DNA of 64,000 nt, taken from NCBI GenBank assembly GCA_032595685.2, contig CP159373.1, positions 62,001 through 126,000 of the forward strand. The letters are read 5' to 3'. Shown piece after piece: positions 1-8,649 of the stretch (position 1 is the stretch's first letter; each line of letters starts with the position of its first letter). Under the pieces are notes generated by a model. It saw only the letters and a program-made list of their open reading frames with translations. It was not told where the DNA came from and searched no databases. This stretch comes from Candidatus Electrothrix aestuarii. Its GTDB lineage: Bacteria; Desulfobacterota; Desulfobulbia; Desulfobulbales; Desulfobulbaceae. The position numbers and the translations under genes were made by a program.

Positions 1-3000
1 GCTGGCGCAACTGCTCGGCAAAGGGCCGGACCCGTTCGGCCTTATCCGCATCCTTCTGCGGGCTATGTTCGGCCCGTTCAACCCGCTTGGCCAGGGCCTG
101 AAGATAGCGTTTCCGGTCACCGGCCTCTGCCGGAGAAAGACGAGTGAGGAAATCCGCAGGTACCAGCCTCTCAAGTAAGTCCTCATACTCGGCAAAGCGG
201 GCCTGATCCGCACTCCGGCTCTTCCCGGCCCGTTGTTTACTTTGCGTCAGGGCGACCTGGGTCTTGCGGCGTTCCGCCAGCAAATCCAGCACCTGATTGA
301 GCTGCTCCCGTGCCAGTCGGGTCACTCCCTGCTCCCGGAGATCGTCAAGGATCTGCTCAAAGCCGGTCTTGTTCGGCAGATCCCCGCTAATCTGAAACAG
401 GCTGTCCATAATACAGTTGAGCAACAGGTCCCTGGTTTCTCCGGCCCCGGCCTTCATCCCAAGAGAGAGCCAGGAGGCGGTATGCCCGGCCACAGCTGCC
501 TTGCATTCCTTGGCAACCGCCTTAAACTCCTTGCTGAAATACTGCCCATAGAGGAAACGAAGCCCCTTTCTGTTCTCTCGAACCGCCTGCTCAGGGTCGG
601 CAATATACCTCAGGCAAAGCTGCTGCTCCTGACCTTTGCTCAATCCCAGGAACAAAGCCGGATAGTAGAGGCCCGTGACCCGGTTATGCTCGTCCCGTGC
701 AGGCAGAGGGCGCGGAGCCACGGCAAAATCCCATACCTGGATATTCTTTCTTTCTGGCAGGTCTTCGACCTTCCGCGCCTGCCCTCCCTGCATTGTCTGC
801 CGCATTGAACCGCAATGCAGAGCAAGCTTATGAAAATCACGCGAGTAATACAGAGCCTTTCCCTGCTCATCACAGAGGCGAAAACGCATACGCAGGTGGA
901 GGGGGAGATTCTCCAATTGCCAGTCTGCCCGTGTCACCCTGACCTGAAAATGTCGGAGAAGAAGACGCTCCAGGGCCGGGTACAGGGAACCTTGGTAGAG
1001 TTCCAAGCCGTCCATGAGCAGGGCTGCCGTGTCCGGCAAAGGGACAAAGAGCTTGCGCAGGCGTTTGGGCAGCCCCTTGAGCAGGGCCGTCACCTTGTCT
1101 TCCAGCAGACCGGGCACCAGCCACTCAAAGAGATTCGGCGACAGGGCCGGACAGCAGGAGACCGGGATATCCACAGTCACGCCGTCGTCATCCTGACCAG
1201 GGTGGAAGGTATAAGAAAGACGCAGCTCGCCCTGAGGTGTGGTCAGGGTCTTCGGGAAGCGGTACAGCTCATCGCTTTCCGGTTGGCTTTGGCAAAGATC
1301 CTCCTCTGTCATCCAGAGAAAACCGTCTGCTTCTTCGCCGGGCTTGCTCTGTTTTCGCCTCCTGCTCAAAAAGCGGTTCAGGGTGAAGCGGTCATAGACC
1401 AATTCCAGCCGCTGATCATAGAACTCGTACAGCACCTGTTCATCAATCATGATGCCGCGCCTGCGCAGGCGTTCCTCCAGCTCTTCCTGTTGCCGGGCCA
1501 GGGCCAGATTATGTTCAAGAAAGGGATACTTTCCCTTGAGCTCACCTGGGATCAGGGCCTCCCGGATAAAGATCTCCTTGGCCTCCGCCGCTGTCTTCTT
1601 GCTGATGCGCCCGTAATTCACCCGCCGGTCCGCAGCAATCACCAAGCCGAACAGGGAGACCTTTTCCAGGGCAATAACCTGCCCGGACTTTTTCTGCCAA
1701 TGCGGGTCCGAATAGGAACGTTTGCAGAGATCACCGCCCAGGCGTTCCAACCAGTCCACCTCAATGGTGGCGGCCATGCGGGCAAAGAGCTGGGAGGTAT
1801 GGACAAAATCCGCTGCCACGATCCACTGTCCCCCCTTATTATAGAGGCCGGAACCGGGAAAGAGCATGGCCTCCCGGTTGCCGGAGATCTGGTAGGTATT
1901 CTTTTCCTTGCGTAGGGCGATGTTGCGGAGAAAGCCTGCGGTCAGGGCCTGATGGACCAGGGCCGGGGCCGTAGGGGCAGGTCCCTGTGCCTGCCCTTTC
2001 TTCTCAAACGGTTGGGGCGAAGACAGGGGTTCGCCCCTACGATTCTGCGATTCCGGTAGGGGCACGGCATGCCGTGCCCCTACTTCTTCGTCCTTGTGCC
2101 AATCACCCATGCGCTTGAGGGCACTGTCAAACTCCTTATGCTGCTTGAGGATACGAAGGATCTGCTCATGAATATCAAACCATTCCCGCATCCGCTGCCA
2201 GGAGCAGAAATTAGCCTCGCAAAAACGGCGCAACTGACCGGCTGATGGTGTAGGGGCAGCTTCCCGTGTCTGCTCTTTATCATCCCGGCGGCCCTGCCCT
2301 TTATCAGACGAACCGGGCGAAGACAGGGCTTCACCCCGACAGGCATCCCACATATTCACCAAGGTCAAGACATCCGAACCGGGATAATGAAAGGCGCGGT
2401 GGGCCTGCCGGGCCTTTTCCAGCTTGTCCGGCGGCTGAACACGGGGATCCTGAATCGCCAGGGCCGCAGCAATGATCATGGTTTCCCGGAGCACGCCTAA
2501 CTCCGCGCCCTCAATGATCATCCGGGAAATGCGCGGGTCCAGGGGCAGGCGGGCCATGATCTGCCCCCGCTGGGTGAGGCGGTGCTCGCTGTCAATGGCA
2601 CCCAGTTCCCGGAGAATACGGAAGCCGTCATTGACCGCTCTGGGCGCAGGCGGATCAATAAAGGGAAAGCTGCGCGGCTCGGGCAGGCGGAGACTGAGCA
2701 TCTGCAAGATAACCTCGGCCAGATTGGAACGCTGGATCTCAGGCAGGGTGAATTCATCACGGGCAAGGTAATCCTCCTCGCTGAACAGGCGGATGCAACG
2801 CCCCGGCCCGACCCGACCGCAACGACCGGCCCGCTGATCGCAGCTCGCCCTGGCAATGCGGGTCACCGGCAGATGGGTGGTCCCGGCCCGCACATTATAA
2901 TGGGCGATCCGCGCCAAGCCGGTATCCACCACGCATTCTATGCCCGGCACCGTGATGGAGGTCTCTGCCACATTGGTGGCCACGATGATCTTGCGCTGCC

Positions 3001-3826
3001 GGGCAGAACGGAAAATACGCCGCTGCTCCCCGCCCTGGAGCCGTCCGAACAGGGGCAGGATCAGGGCACGGTCAGCCAGTTCCTTACGCAGCAGGGCCAC
3101 TGTATCCAGGATGTCCCGCTCTGTGGGGAGAAAGGCCAGGATATCCCCGCCGGGCCGAGCCATAAGCCTGACAACCTGGTCAGCGACCAGCCGGTCAATA
3201 TCCTGATTGCTTTCATCGTCGTCGTTGTCCGGGGGGCAGTATTCCACCGTGACCGGATAGGTGCGGCCTTCCACCTGGATAATCGGGGCATCATTGAAAT
3301 GCCTGCTGAACTTCTCGGTATCAATGGTGGCCGAGGCAATGATCAGCTTCAGGTCTTTGCGCCAGGCCAGCAATTGATGGAGATAGCCGAGCAGGAAGTC
3401 GATGTTCAGGCTGCGCTCATGGGCTTCGTCAATAATCAGGGTGTCGTAGGCGCGCAGGTCGCGGTCGCCCTGTGTCTCGGCCAGGAGTATCCCGTCGGTC
3501 ATGAACTTGATCCGGGTTTTCGGGCCGGTGCGATCCTGAAAGCGAATCTTGGACCCCACCGTCCGGACCTGCCCCAGCTCCTCCTGTACCCGCTCGGTGA
3601 CCGACAGAGCGGCAATGCGGCGGGGCTGGGTACAGCCGATCATGGTCCCCTCCCCTGCCCGACCTGCCTCCAGGCACATCTTGGGGAGCTGAGTTGTCTT
3701 ACCGGAGCCGGTATCGCCTGCAATAACGATGACCTGATTATCCCGAATGGCCTGAACGATCTCGTCCTTGCGGTCGGTGATGGGAAGCTGCGTAGGGTAG
3801 TTAAGCTGCATAGGTGTTAGTGACAT
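1..3826 (-). CDS. hrpA: HrpA-like ATP-dependent DEAH-box RNA helicase (3' end outside window)
   Basis: The minus frame is open from position 3826 to the window edge (1275 codons). HrpA proteins are about 1300 residues, so only the extreme C-terminus is missing. Walker A GDTGSGKT lies at residues 37-44 and the DEAH box at 134-137. SAT, QRAGRCGRVGPG and the long HrpA C-terminal region follow. HrpA unwinds RNA and, in E. coli, rescues collided ribosomes. I chose the ATG at 3826 (MSLTPMQLNYP) because a GGA lies upstream; the ATG at 3811 has no ribosome binding site. Between the helicase core and C-terminal region two Pro/Gly-rich stretches are encoded by palindromic repeats at 1971-2083 and 2250-2340, in frame with no stop. 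Long plus-strand ORFs here are shadows. Confidence 0.93.
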   Translation of the reverse strand, partial: MSLTPMQLNYPTQLPITDRKDEIVQAIRDNQVIVIAGDTGSGKTTQLPKMCLEAGRAGEGTMIGCTQPRRIAALSVTERVQEELGQVRTVGSKIRFQDRTGPKTRIKFMTDGILLAETQGDRDLRAYDTLIIDEAHERSLNIDFLLGYLHQLLAWRKDLKLIIASATIDTEKFSRHFNDAPIIQVEGRTYPVTVEYCPPDNDDDESNQDIDRLVADQVVRLMARPGGDILAFLPTERDILDTVALLRKELADRALILPLFGRLQGGEQRRIFRSARQRKIIVATNVAETSITVPGIECVVDTGLARIAHYNVRAGTTHLPVTRIARASCDQRAGRCGRVGPGRCIRLFSEEDYLARDEFTLPEIQRSNLAEVILQMLSLRLPEPRSFPFIDPPAPRAVNDGFRILRELGAIDSEHRLTQRGQIMARLPLDPRISRMIIEGAELGVLRETMIIAAALAIQDPRVQPPDKLEKARQAHRAFHYPGSDVLTLVNMWDACRGEALSSPGSSDKGQGRRDDKEQTREAAPTPSAGQLRRFCEANFCSWQRMREWFDIHEQILRILKQHKEFDSALKRMGDWHKDEEVGARHAVPLPESQNRRGEPLSSPQPFEKKGQAQGPAPTAPALVHQALTAGFLRNIALRKEKNTYQISGNREAMLFPGSGLYNKGGQWIVAADFVHTSQLFARMAATIEVDWLERLGGDLCKRSYSDPHWQKKSGQVIALEKVSLFGLVIAADRRVNYGRISKKTAAEAKEIFIREALIPGELKGKYPFLEHNLALARQQEELEERLRRRGIMIDEQVLYEFYDQRLELVYDRFTLNRFLSRRRKQSKPGEEADGFLWMTEEDLCQSQPESDELYRFPKTLTTPQGELRLSYTFHPGQDDDGVTVDIPVSCCPALSPNLFEWLVPGLLEDKVTALLKGLPKRLRKLFVPLPDTAALLMDGLELYQGSLYPALERLLLRHFQVRVTRADWQLENLPLHLRMRFRLCDEQGKALYYSRDFHKLALHCGSMRQTMQGGQARKVEDLPERKNIQVWDFAVAPRPLPARDEHNRVTGLYYPALFLGLSKGQEQQLCLRYIADPEQAVRENRKGLRFLYGQYFSKEFKAVAKECKAAVAGHTASWLSLGMKAGAGETRDLLLNCIMDSLFQISGDLPNKTGFEQILDDLREQGVTRLAREQLNQVLDLLAERRKTQVALTQSKQRAGKSRSADQARFAEYEDLLERLVPADFLTRLSPAEAGDRKRYLQALAKRVERAEHSPQKDADKAERVRPFAEQLRQ
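1971..2083. repeat. GTAGGGGC palindromic elements inside hrpA (copy 1)
   Basis: Two units sit side by side. Positions 1971-2040 have the composite form: GTAGGGGCAGGTCCCTG, a short spacer, then a mirrored arm ending TTCGCCCCTAC. Positions 2056-2083 are a simple 28-bp palindrome, GTAGGGGCACGG with CCGTGCCCCTAC. Related units occur at 2250-2340, 32942-32969, 39884-39966, 40879-40900 and 50353-50458. Here the repeat is read in the hrpA frame and encodes RGEPLSSP followed by KGQAQGPAPT. Confidence 0.85.
2250..2340. repeat. GTAGGGGC palindromic element inside hrpA (copy 2, diverged)
   Basis: This diverged copy of the composite palindrome begins GTAGGGGCAGCTTCCCGTG and ends GGGCTTCACCCCGAC. In the hrpA reading frame it encodes RGEALSSP, then KGQGRR, then EAAPT, closely matching the peptide from the copy at 1971-2040. 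The shared peptide and DNA ends show that the same element entered this gene twice, in the same frame and orientation. Confidence 0.75.
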
Positions 3827-3991
3827 TACGTCCAGTTGATTTGACAAAGAAACCGTTCTGGCTATCACTCTACCTGATTCACATCAAGGATGCAAAAAAC
3901 CTTTTCATTCGCCCTTTTTTATAAAACAGACTATACGGTTAGGATAATAGAAAGACACCTAGGATCTCAACCAACGGAGGCACAATCATCT

Positions 3992-5959
3992 ATGGGAACG
4001 ACTGACAATATCTTCAACCATAGTGGCGATGGTGAGCAGAACATCGGCCAAGGCGATAGGGCTATAGGTAAGCAGGTTAACAACTACTACCCTCCTCCAC
4101 CCGTCATTCCCCGCCAACTTCCGCCCCTTGATGCCTGCTTTCTTGGTCGGGACGAGGAGCTGGCCATGCTGCTTGAGCAGCTCCAACCGGGCAAGGTCGT
4201 GGCTGTGTGCGGACCGGGTGGTATGGGCAAGTCTGCGTTAGCGGCCCAGGCGGTGAGTAAGCTGGAGGAAAGCCGTTTCCCGGATGGCATTGTCTTTCAT
4301 AGCTTCTATGGACATCCCGAAACAGAGCTGGCCCTGCAAGCTGTCTGCACAGCCTTTCAGGTGGAGGCAAAGGCGGGCCTTGCCGGTACAGTGCGACAGG
4401 TACTCGCAGGCAGAAAGGCCCTGCTTATTCTGGACGGGGCCGAGGAGGCGGACGACCTGTACGCTGTGCTCCGCCTACGCGGGCAATGCGGTGTGCTGAT
4501 CACGAGCAGAAAGAATGAGGATGCGCCAGATGAGCCGCTGGAGCTGCAACGGCTGGAAGAGCAGCAGGCAAAGGAAGTCTTCCAGCGATACAGTGGGCTT
4601 GCGATTAATGATGCCAGCGTGCGGGGCATCTGCAAGATACTGGACGGCTGGCCGGTTGCTCTGCGTATTGCCGGTCGCTATCTGCGCATCACCAAAGAGA
4701 ATGCAGCAGACTACTTGAAGGATCTGGAGAAGGAGCCGTTCAAGGAGTTAGGCAGCGGCAAGCATGAGCAGGAGAATATCACATTGCTGTTGCGACGCAG
4801 TGTGGCACAAGTAAGTGAGGATGCACGGTTGACGCTAGGTGTGGCAGGCACTTTGGCCTTTGCGCCGATAGCCCGTGAGCCGGTGGCGCATGTGCTTAAT
4901 AGAGATGAACGCCGCGCCCGAAAGGCGTTGGGGGAGCTGGTCAATTACGGGCTGCTGGAGAAAAGGGAGGAACGCTGGCAGATAAGCCACAGGATGGTGC
5001 ATACCTATACCCGAACTGAGCTGGCTTTAAGCAGTGAGAACCTTGAGCGACTTGCACAGGCGTATATTCAGGTTTTCCATATAGCGAGTAGAGCTGGTTT
5101 GTCTGGATATGCCTTTTTAGACAGAGAACGGGCACACTGCCCCAAGCTGTTAGAGAGCTGCTTTGCCAACAAGCTGTGGCAGGAGGTGAAAGGGTTGGTC
5201 GGGGAAATGTGGGTATACTTAGATCGGCAGGGCTGGTGGACAGAACTGCTGGCCGCCTTTGAGATGAACCTAACTGCGGCCCGCGAGGCTGGCGACCGCA
5301 AAGATGAAGGAGTATGCCTGAACAATCTTGGCTACATCTGCGAGCGGCGTGGGGAGCTTGACAAGGCATTGGCTTGGCATAATCAATGCCTGCCGATATA
5401 CCGCGAGCTGGACGACCGGGAGGGAGAAGGCACAACCCTGAACAACATGGCCTCAATTTATCGGCAGCAGGGCATGCACGAGCTGGCCTTGGAGACATAT
5501 CAGCAAAGCCTGAGCATCAGCCGGGAGATCGGTGACCGGATGGGCGAAGGCTCGACGCTGAATAATATCGGCCTCCTTTATATGAATCAAGGTGACAATA
5601 TTAGAGCCTTAGAGCATTATGAGCAGGCCCTGCCTATCATGCGGGAGCTTGGCTATAAAATCGGGGAAAGCACAATACGGCACAACATTGCTATGACCTA
5701 TCATGCGCAAAGTGATCATTTCAACGCATTGGAATACAATAAACAAGCCGTAGCGATACGGCGGGATTGGGGTGACCGACCCGGAGAAGCGGTGTCGTGT
5801 TGGAACATCGGACGCATCTACGAAAACCTTGGTGAACTTCCTGAGGCTGAGGAGCATATCAGTCTGGCTGTGGAGATTACCAAAGCCATTGGTCATCCTT
5901 CCTTGAGAAAATACCGTGAGGGATTAGCACGGGTACGGGCAGCGCGGCAAGGAGTTTAG
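3992..5959 (+). CDS. STAND-family NTPase: NB-ARC domain with C-terminal tetratricopeptide repeats
   Basis: The protein has 655 residues from the ATG at 3992, which follows a CGGAGG at 3974-3979; an upstream ATG at 3890 is open in frame but lacks such a site. Residues 1-35 are a polar leader (GDGEQNIGQGDRAIGKQ, then NNYY) of the sort seen in front of many bacterial STAND proteins. P-loop GPGGMGKS is at 74-81, Walker B LLILDG follows, then an ITSR motif and GWPVAL, the counterpart of GLPLAL in NB-ARC proteins. From about residue 430 there are at least five TPR units with the pattern GDR..EG..LNN.G. STAND proteins assemble after sensing a ligand and many act in antiphage defence. No effector domain is recognisable, so a defence role is inference. 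Confidence 0.85.
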   Translation: MGTTDNIFNHSGDGEQNIGQGDRAIGKQVNNYYPPPPVIPRQLPPLDACFLGRDEELAMLLEQLQPGKVVAVCGPGGMGKSALAAQAVSKLEESRFPDGIVFHSFYGHPETELALQAVCTAFQVEAKAGLAGTVRQVLAGRKALLILDGAEEADDLYAVLRLRGQCGVLITSRKNEDAPDEPLELQRLEEQQAKEVFQRYSGLAINDASVRGICKILDGWPVALRIAGRYLRITKENAADYLKDLEKEPFKELGSGKHEQENITLLLRRSVAQVSEDARLTLGVAGTLAFAPIAREPVAHVLNRDERRARKALGELVNYGLLEKREERWQISHRMVHTYTRTELALSSENLERLAQAYIQVFHIASRAGLSGYAFLDRERAHCPKLLESCFANKLWQEVKGLVGEMWVYLDRQGWWTELLAAFEMNLTAAREAGDRKDEGVCLNNLGYICERRGELDKALAWHNQCLPIYRELDDREGEGTTLNNMASIYRQQGMHELALETYQQSLSISREIGDRMGEGSTLNNIGLLYMNQGDNIRALEHYEQALPIMRELGYKIGESTIRHNIAMTYHAQSDHFNALEYNKQAVAIRRDWGDRPGEAVSCWNIGRIYENLGELPEAEEHISLAVEITKAIGHPSLRKYREGLARVRAARQGV

Positions 5960-6030
5960 TTCTCGTCGTCCTGCTTCGTCCGGGCAAGATGCTTATTGAG
6001 CTTTTTGTCAAAGGTCAGCACCTCATCGTC
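5956..6030 (-). pseudogene. C-terminal remnant of a PIN-domain (VapC-like) toxin
   Basis: This minus-frame stretch ends DEVLTFDKKLNKHLART and stops at 5956. The VLTFDKKL pattern is typical of the last strand and helix of PIN ribonucleases. There is no start codon, no acidic active-site residue and no room for a whole toxin. It lies just beyond the end of an antitoxin-like gene but in a different frame, as if a deletion joined the antitoxin 3' end to the toxin 3' end. Confidence 0.45.
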
Positions 6031-6229
6031 CCCCCTCTTCCTGCGCTGCCAGGGATGGATTCGCGTACTGCCGCAAGCAGCCGCGCAGGGAGACTTTGGC
6101 CTCCTCACGCCCTTCCTGCTGCGCCCCGGAGAGCACAATGATTTCAACCTGCTGTCCCCAGAACTGTTTGGGCAGATGCAGGTGAACCTGCCCATTCTGC
6201 ACCTGCTTCAGAGTGCGGAGTGCCTTCAT
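6023..6229 (-). CDS. Small antitoxin-like protein (probably truncated)
   Basis: A 68-residue protein begins MKALRTLKQVQNGQVHLHLP. Its ATG at 6229 has a strong upstream GAGGAG about seven bases away, so translation is likely. The start, with PKQFWGQQVEIIVLS, resembles short antitoxins encoded immediately upstream of PIN toxins. The natural C-terminus seems lost: the frame ends EEGGR at the junction with the PIN remnant at 5956-6030. It may be a solitary leftover antitoxin. No search was possible, so the family is tentative. Confidence 0.5.
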   Translation of the reverse strand: MKALRTLKQVQNGQVHLHLPKQFWGQQVEIIVLSGAQQEGREEAKVSLRGCLRQYANPSLAAQEEGGR

Positions 6230-6492
6230 ACCGGTTTCTCCTCAGTACTATTGATTAGGTATCTCATAAAGAAAGGCTACACTGTCCGGCAGGCCTTGGC
6301 AACAGGTTTCCGGCAAACTACAGAATCACGGCACGCTGTCACTGGTGCAGATAGTGCAGCAAGGAGCGCAATGCCTGCAATAAAACTATTGACAAAACAA
6401 TCACTCCCTCTTAGCCTGATCATATAAGCAGGAAAGGCGCAGCAGACACCCCGGCCTGTGTCCTTATAACAAGCAGAGCAGAACTCGGTCAC

Positions 6493-6765
6493 ATGCATTT
6501 TGAGTGGGATCCAAAGAAAGCGAGAACAAACCGACACAAACACGGTGTCACGTTCGAGGAGGCATCCAGTGTTCTGCGTGATCCTCTCTCAGCTACCGCA
6601 TACGACCCTGATCATTCCGAGTATGAGGATCGGTTTGTGACCTTTGGTATATCTTCCCGAGGACGCCTGCTCACAGTTGCGCATACAGAACGAGGTAATG
6701 CGATTCGCATTATATCGGCACGACCGGCAACAACATCGGAGAGGCAGATTTATGAACAAGGCTGA
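6493..6765 (+). CDS. brnT: BrnT-family ribonuclease toxin
   Basis: The protein has 90 residues, the usual BrnT size. It begins MHFEWDPKKARTNRHKHGV, the hallmark FEWD..K...N..KHG of the family (DUF497), and continues with FEEA, DP, ED RFVTFG, R.L.V.H and IRIISAR. BrnT toxins are RelE-fold ribonucleases that stop growth by cutting RNA and are neutralised by a partner encoded just downstream, as here (14-nt overlap at 6752). A paralogue in the opposite strand lies at 40391-40672. The system probably represses its own promoter through the antitoxin, but I see no clear operator. Confidence 0.88.
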   Translation: MHFEWDPKKARTNRHKHGVTFEEASSVLRDPLSATAYDPDHSEYEDRFVTFGISSRGRLLTVAHTERGNAIRIISARPATTSERQIYEQG

Positions 6766-6997
6766 AACAGAACGACCAGATGAACTTCGTCCCGAATACA
6801 AGAGATCGGATCTCGGTACGATTGTACGCGGCAAATATGCAGATCGAATTAAGGAGGAATCCAATGTTGTCCTTCTGGAACCTGATATTGCGCAGGCATT
6901 TCCCAATGATGAAGCTGTGAACAATGCCCTTCGCTCATTACTGGAACTGGCAGCAGCATCTACACGCCTGACCAAGTCCTCCAAAGCGGGCCAGTGA
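6752..6997 (+). CDS. BrnA-like antitoxin of the upstream BrnT
   Basis: The gene encodes 81 residues from an ATG at 6752, overlapping the toxin end, which implies translational coupling. The sequence VVLLEPDIAQAFPNDEAVN followed by a leucine-rich helix matches the second antitoxin in this window (40186-40407, VAVLDPDVAQAFPTDEAVN). That block is the DNA-binding/oligomerisation end common to antitoxins paired with BrnT. The N-terminal half is charged and likely wraps the toxin. Confidence 0.75.
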   Translation: MNKAETERPDELRPEYKRSDLGTIVRGKYADRIKEESNVVLLEPDIAQAFPNDEAVNNALRSLLELAAASTRLTKSSKAGQ

Positions 6998-7167
6998 AGC
7001 AACGAGAATACCTTCCCGGCCTTCTTAATATCGTGCGCAGTTTCCGTGAAAGCATCACGCTGAAACCGGCGAAAAAGAGCTTCCGGCAAGGCTGGGAGGA
7101 AGCCGTGAACGGAGAAACAATGCCGGTTGACGAACTCTGGACGGATATTGAAACTGACCTCATCTAA
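6994..7167 (+). CDS. Short hypothetical protein, possibly an antitoxin C-terminal fragment
   Basis: A 57-codon frame starts with GTG at 6994, overlapping the preceding stop (GTGA), and ends at 7167. It reads KQREYLPGLLNIVRSFRES and then KPAKKSFRQGWEEAVNGE. The lysine/arginine and FRQGW pattern resembles tails of small antitoxins, but there is no recognisable DNA-binding part, so it may be a third cistron of the operon or a decayed gene. It is too short for a firm assignment. Confidence 0.4.
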   Translation: MKQREYLPGLLNIVRSFRESITLKPAKKSFRQGWEEAVNGETMPVDELWTDIETDLI

Positions 7168-7267
7168 GCCCTTCCTCCCCCCTAACGCTGTTCCTTTTCC
7201 ACAGTACCCTTCCCAGCCAGATAAGAACAAAGCTATAACGCAACCATTGTCTTTCCTCATCCCCTTC

Positions 7268-7382
7268 CACCATAGTCCAACCATCCTTTACACTATAGTG
7301 CAACCACCTTTTCCACTATAGTGCAAATCCCAGTTCCACTACAGTGTAACCACCTTTTCCACCATAGTGGAACCCTTCCTTG
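7268..7382. repeat. Five tandem 23-bp repeats (iteron-like)
   Basis: Units start at 7268, 7291, 7314, 7337 and 7360, an exact 23-bp period. The consensus is CACTATAGTGCAACCACC followed by T-rich bases. Each core is, or nearly is, the palindrome CACTATAGTG. Units two and three have the perfect palindrome; the others differ by one or two bases. The array sits about 100 bp ahead of the HU-like gene at 7478. It could be a multi-site operator or an iteron array. Confidence 0.85.
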
Positions 7383-7477
7383 CAAACTAGTTGACACTCT
7401 CCTCCTTCAGCTTTACCATAAAGCATTATCAGCTCGTTCCACCATCTCAACCAAATACGTAGAAAAGGAGGCCCCTC

Positions 7478-8551
7478 ATGCAGACAATCCAATGGCGACC
7501 CGAAGTAAACGCAATGACAACTCCCCCGTCCTGGCGCATCCTTGCCGTGCCTCGCAGATCAGCAGGCATTGAGGATATCGCTGATGACATCGCCTTGCGG
7601 CACCCCAACTTCAGCAAAGCTGACATCCTGACCATCCTCCGGGCTGAGGACAAGGCCGTGCAGGCACGGCTCCTCAACGGTGAGCAGGTGACCAAGGAGG
7701 GGAGCTGGAGCTGGTTTGTCTCCTTCAGCGGCAGGCTGAACCACCCGAACGACCCGCTGCCGCCGATTGATCAATGCCTGAATGTCAATGTGCGCATCTC
7801 ACCGCCCTTTACCAGGGCTATCCGTCAATCCGCCCGTACAGAACGCCTGCCTGTGCGCGAAAAGAAACCAGTGATCAGCACGGCCCGCGATGCGGTGCTC
7901 GACCTGGATAATGTCCTGAATCCTGATGGCATGCTCCGGCTTGGGGGCCGCAATCTGGACTTTGACCCGAAGCAGCCCGACAGCCAGTGTCTCATCCAGG
8001 GCACTGAGAGCGGCAGTGCTATCCAGAGCCGTTTCGGCAGGATTGAGAACAGTAGCATCATACTCATACCCGACATCCCTGCCCAGAGCCAACCGTGGAA
8101 TAACGAGTACACGGTCTCAGTCTCGACCCGCTACAGCGCGCACGGTACTTTGCGCACCGGCACCTGCGGACAGATGCTGCGCAGTCCCCTCAGGTTGAGC
8201 GGCCTTGGTCTACCTGATCCGCCGGAGCACGGCATCCTCACCGGTAACGCGGCCAGCCCCTATGTCTCGGTCATTGGCGGCACCGTAACAGCAGACGAGA
8301 TGCTCCGCATTCAGGTCATCCTTGACCACCGCAAGAAGGTGCTGCTCTTCAGTTTGCTGGATATGGAGAAAAAGGGTAGGACAGGCACTGCCGTGCCGGT
8401 GCGTGAGAATGGTGAATACACCCTGCAGGGCTTTGCGGACTCGGCAGTCAGCAGCCTCAGCATCCGGGTGAACGATTATGCAGCCTTACAGGAGATGGTC
8501 AGGAATGATTACGGTGGCAGGTTATTGGATATTCTCGATATCCGGCTCTGA
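7478..8551 (+). CDS. HU-like DNA-binding/DUF4469-type protein
   Basis: The protein has 357 residues and a strong AAAGGAGG eleven bases before the ATG. Residues 1-110 look like the HU-related N-terminal domain of DUF4469-type proteins (SWRILAVPRRSAGIEDIAD, then ADILTILRAEDKAVQARLL and GSWSWFVSFSG). The C-terminal half resembles the Ig-like domain that follows in this family (VSVIGGTVTADEMLRIQVIL). Such proteins are thought to bind nucleic acid, but their cellular role is undefined. It follows the iteron-like array at 7268-7382, which may be its own control region. There is no signal peptide. Confidence 0.65.
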   Translation: MQTIQWRPEVNAMTTPPSWRILAVPRRSAGIEDIADDIALRHPNFSKADILTILRAEDKAVQARLLNGEQVTKEGSWSWFVSFSGRLNHPNDPLPPIDQCLNVNVRISPPFTRAIRQSARTERLPVREKKPVISTARDAVLDLDNVLNPDGMLRLGGRNLDFDPKQPDSQCLIQGTESGSAIQSRFGRIENSSIILIPDIPAQSQPWNNEYTVSVSTRYSAHGTLRTGTCGQMLRSPLRLSGLGLPDPPEHGILTGNAASPYVSVIGGTVTADEMLRIQVILDHRKKVLLFSLLDMEKKGRTGTAVPVRENGEYTLQGFADSAVSSLSIRVNDYAALQEMVRNDYGGRLLDILDIRL

Positions 8552-8649
8552 CATAAGGCAGGATGAAAGGAGACAGGCTCTATGCCCGGCACGAGCAATC
8601 TCCTCTCATTGCACCAGAAGGATTACTGCAAGAGAGGCGCATCCAGCTG

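Noticed and set aside
815..3820. Long plus-strand ORFs (815-1915 and 2582-3820)
   Set aside because: They lie opposite the helicase gene, whose minus frame carries all HrpA motifs; the plus translations have no domain and low-complexity composition.
7268..7382. CRISPR array
   Set aside because: The five units are contiguous 23-bp tandem repeats without unique spacers, and no cas gene is in the window.
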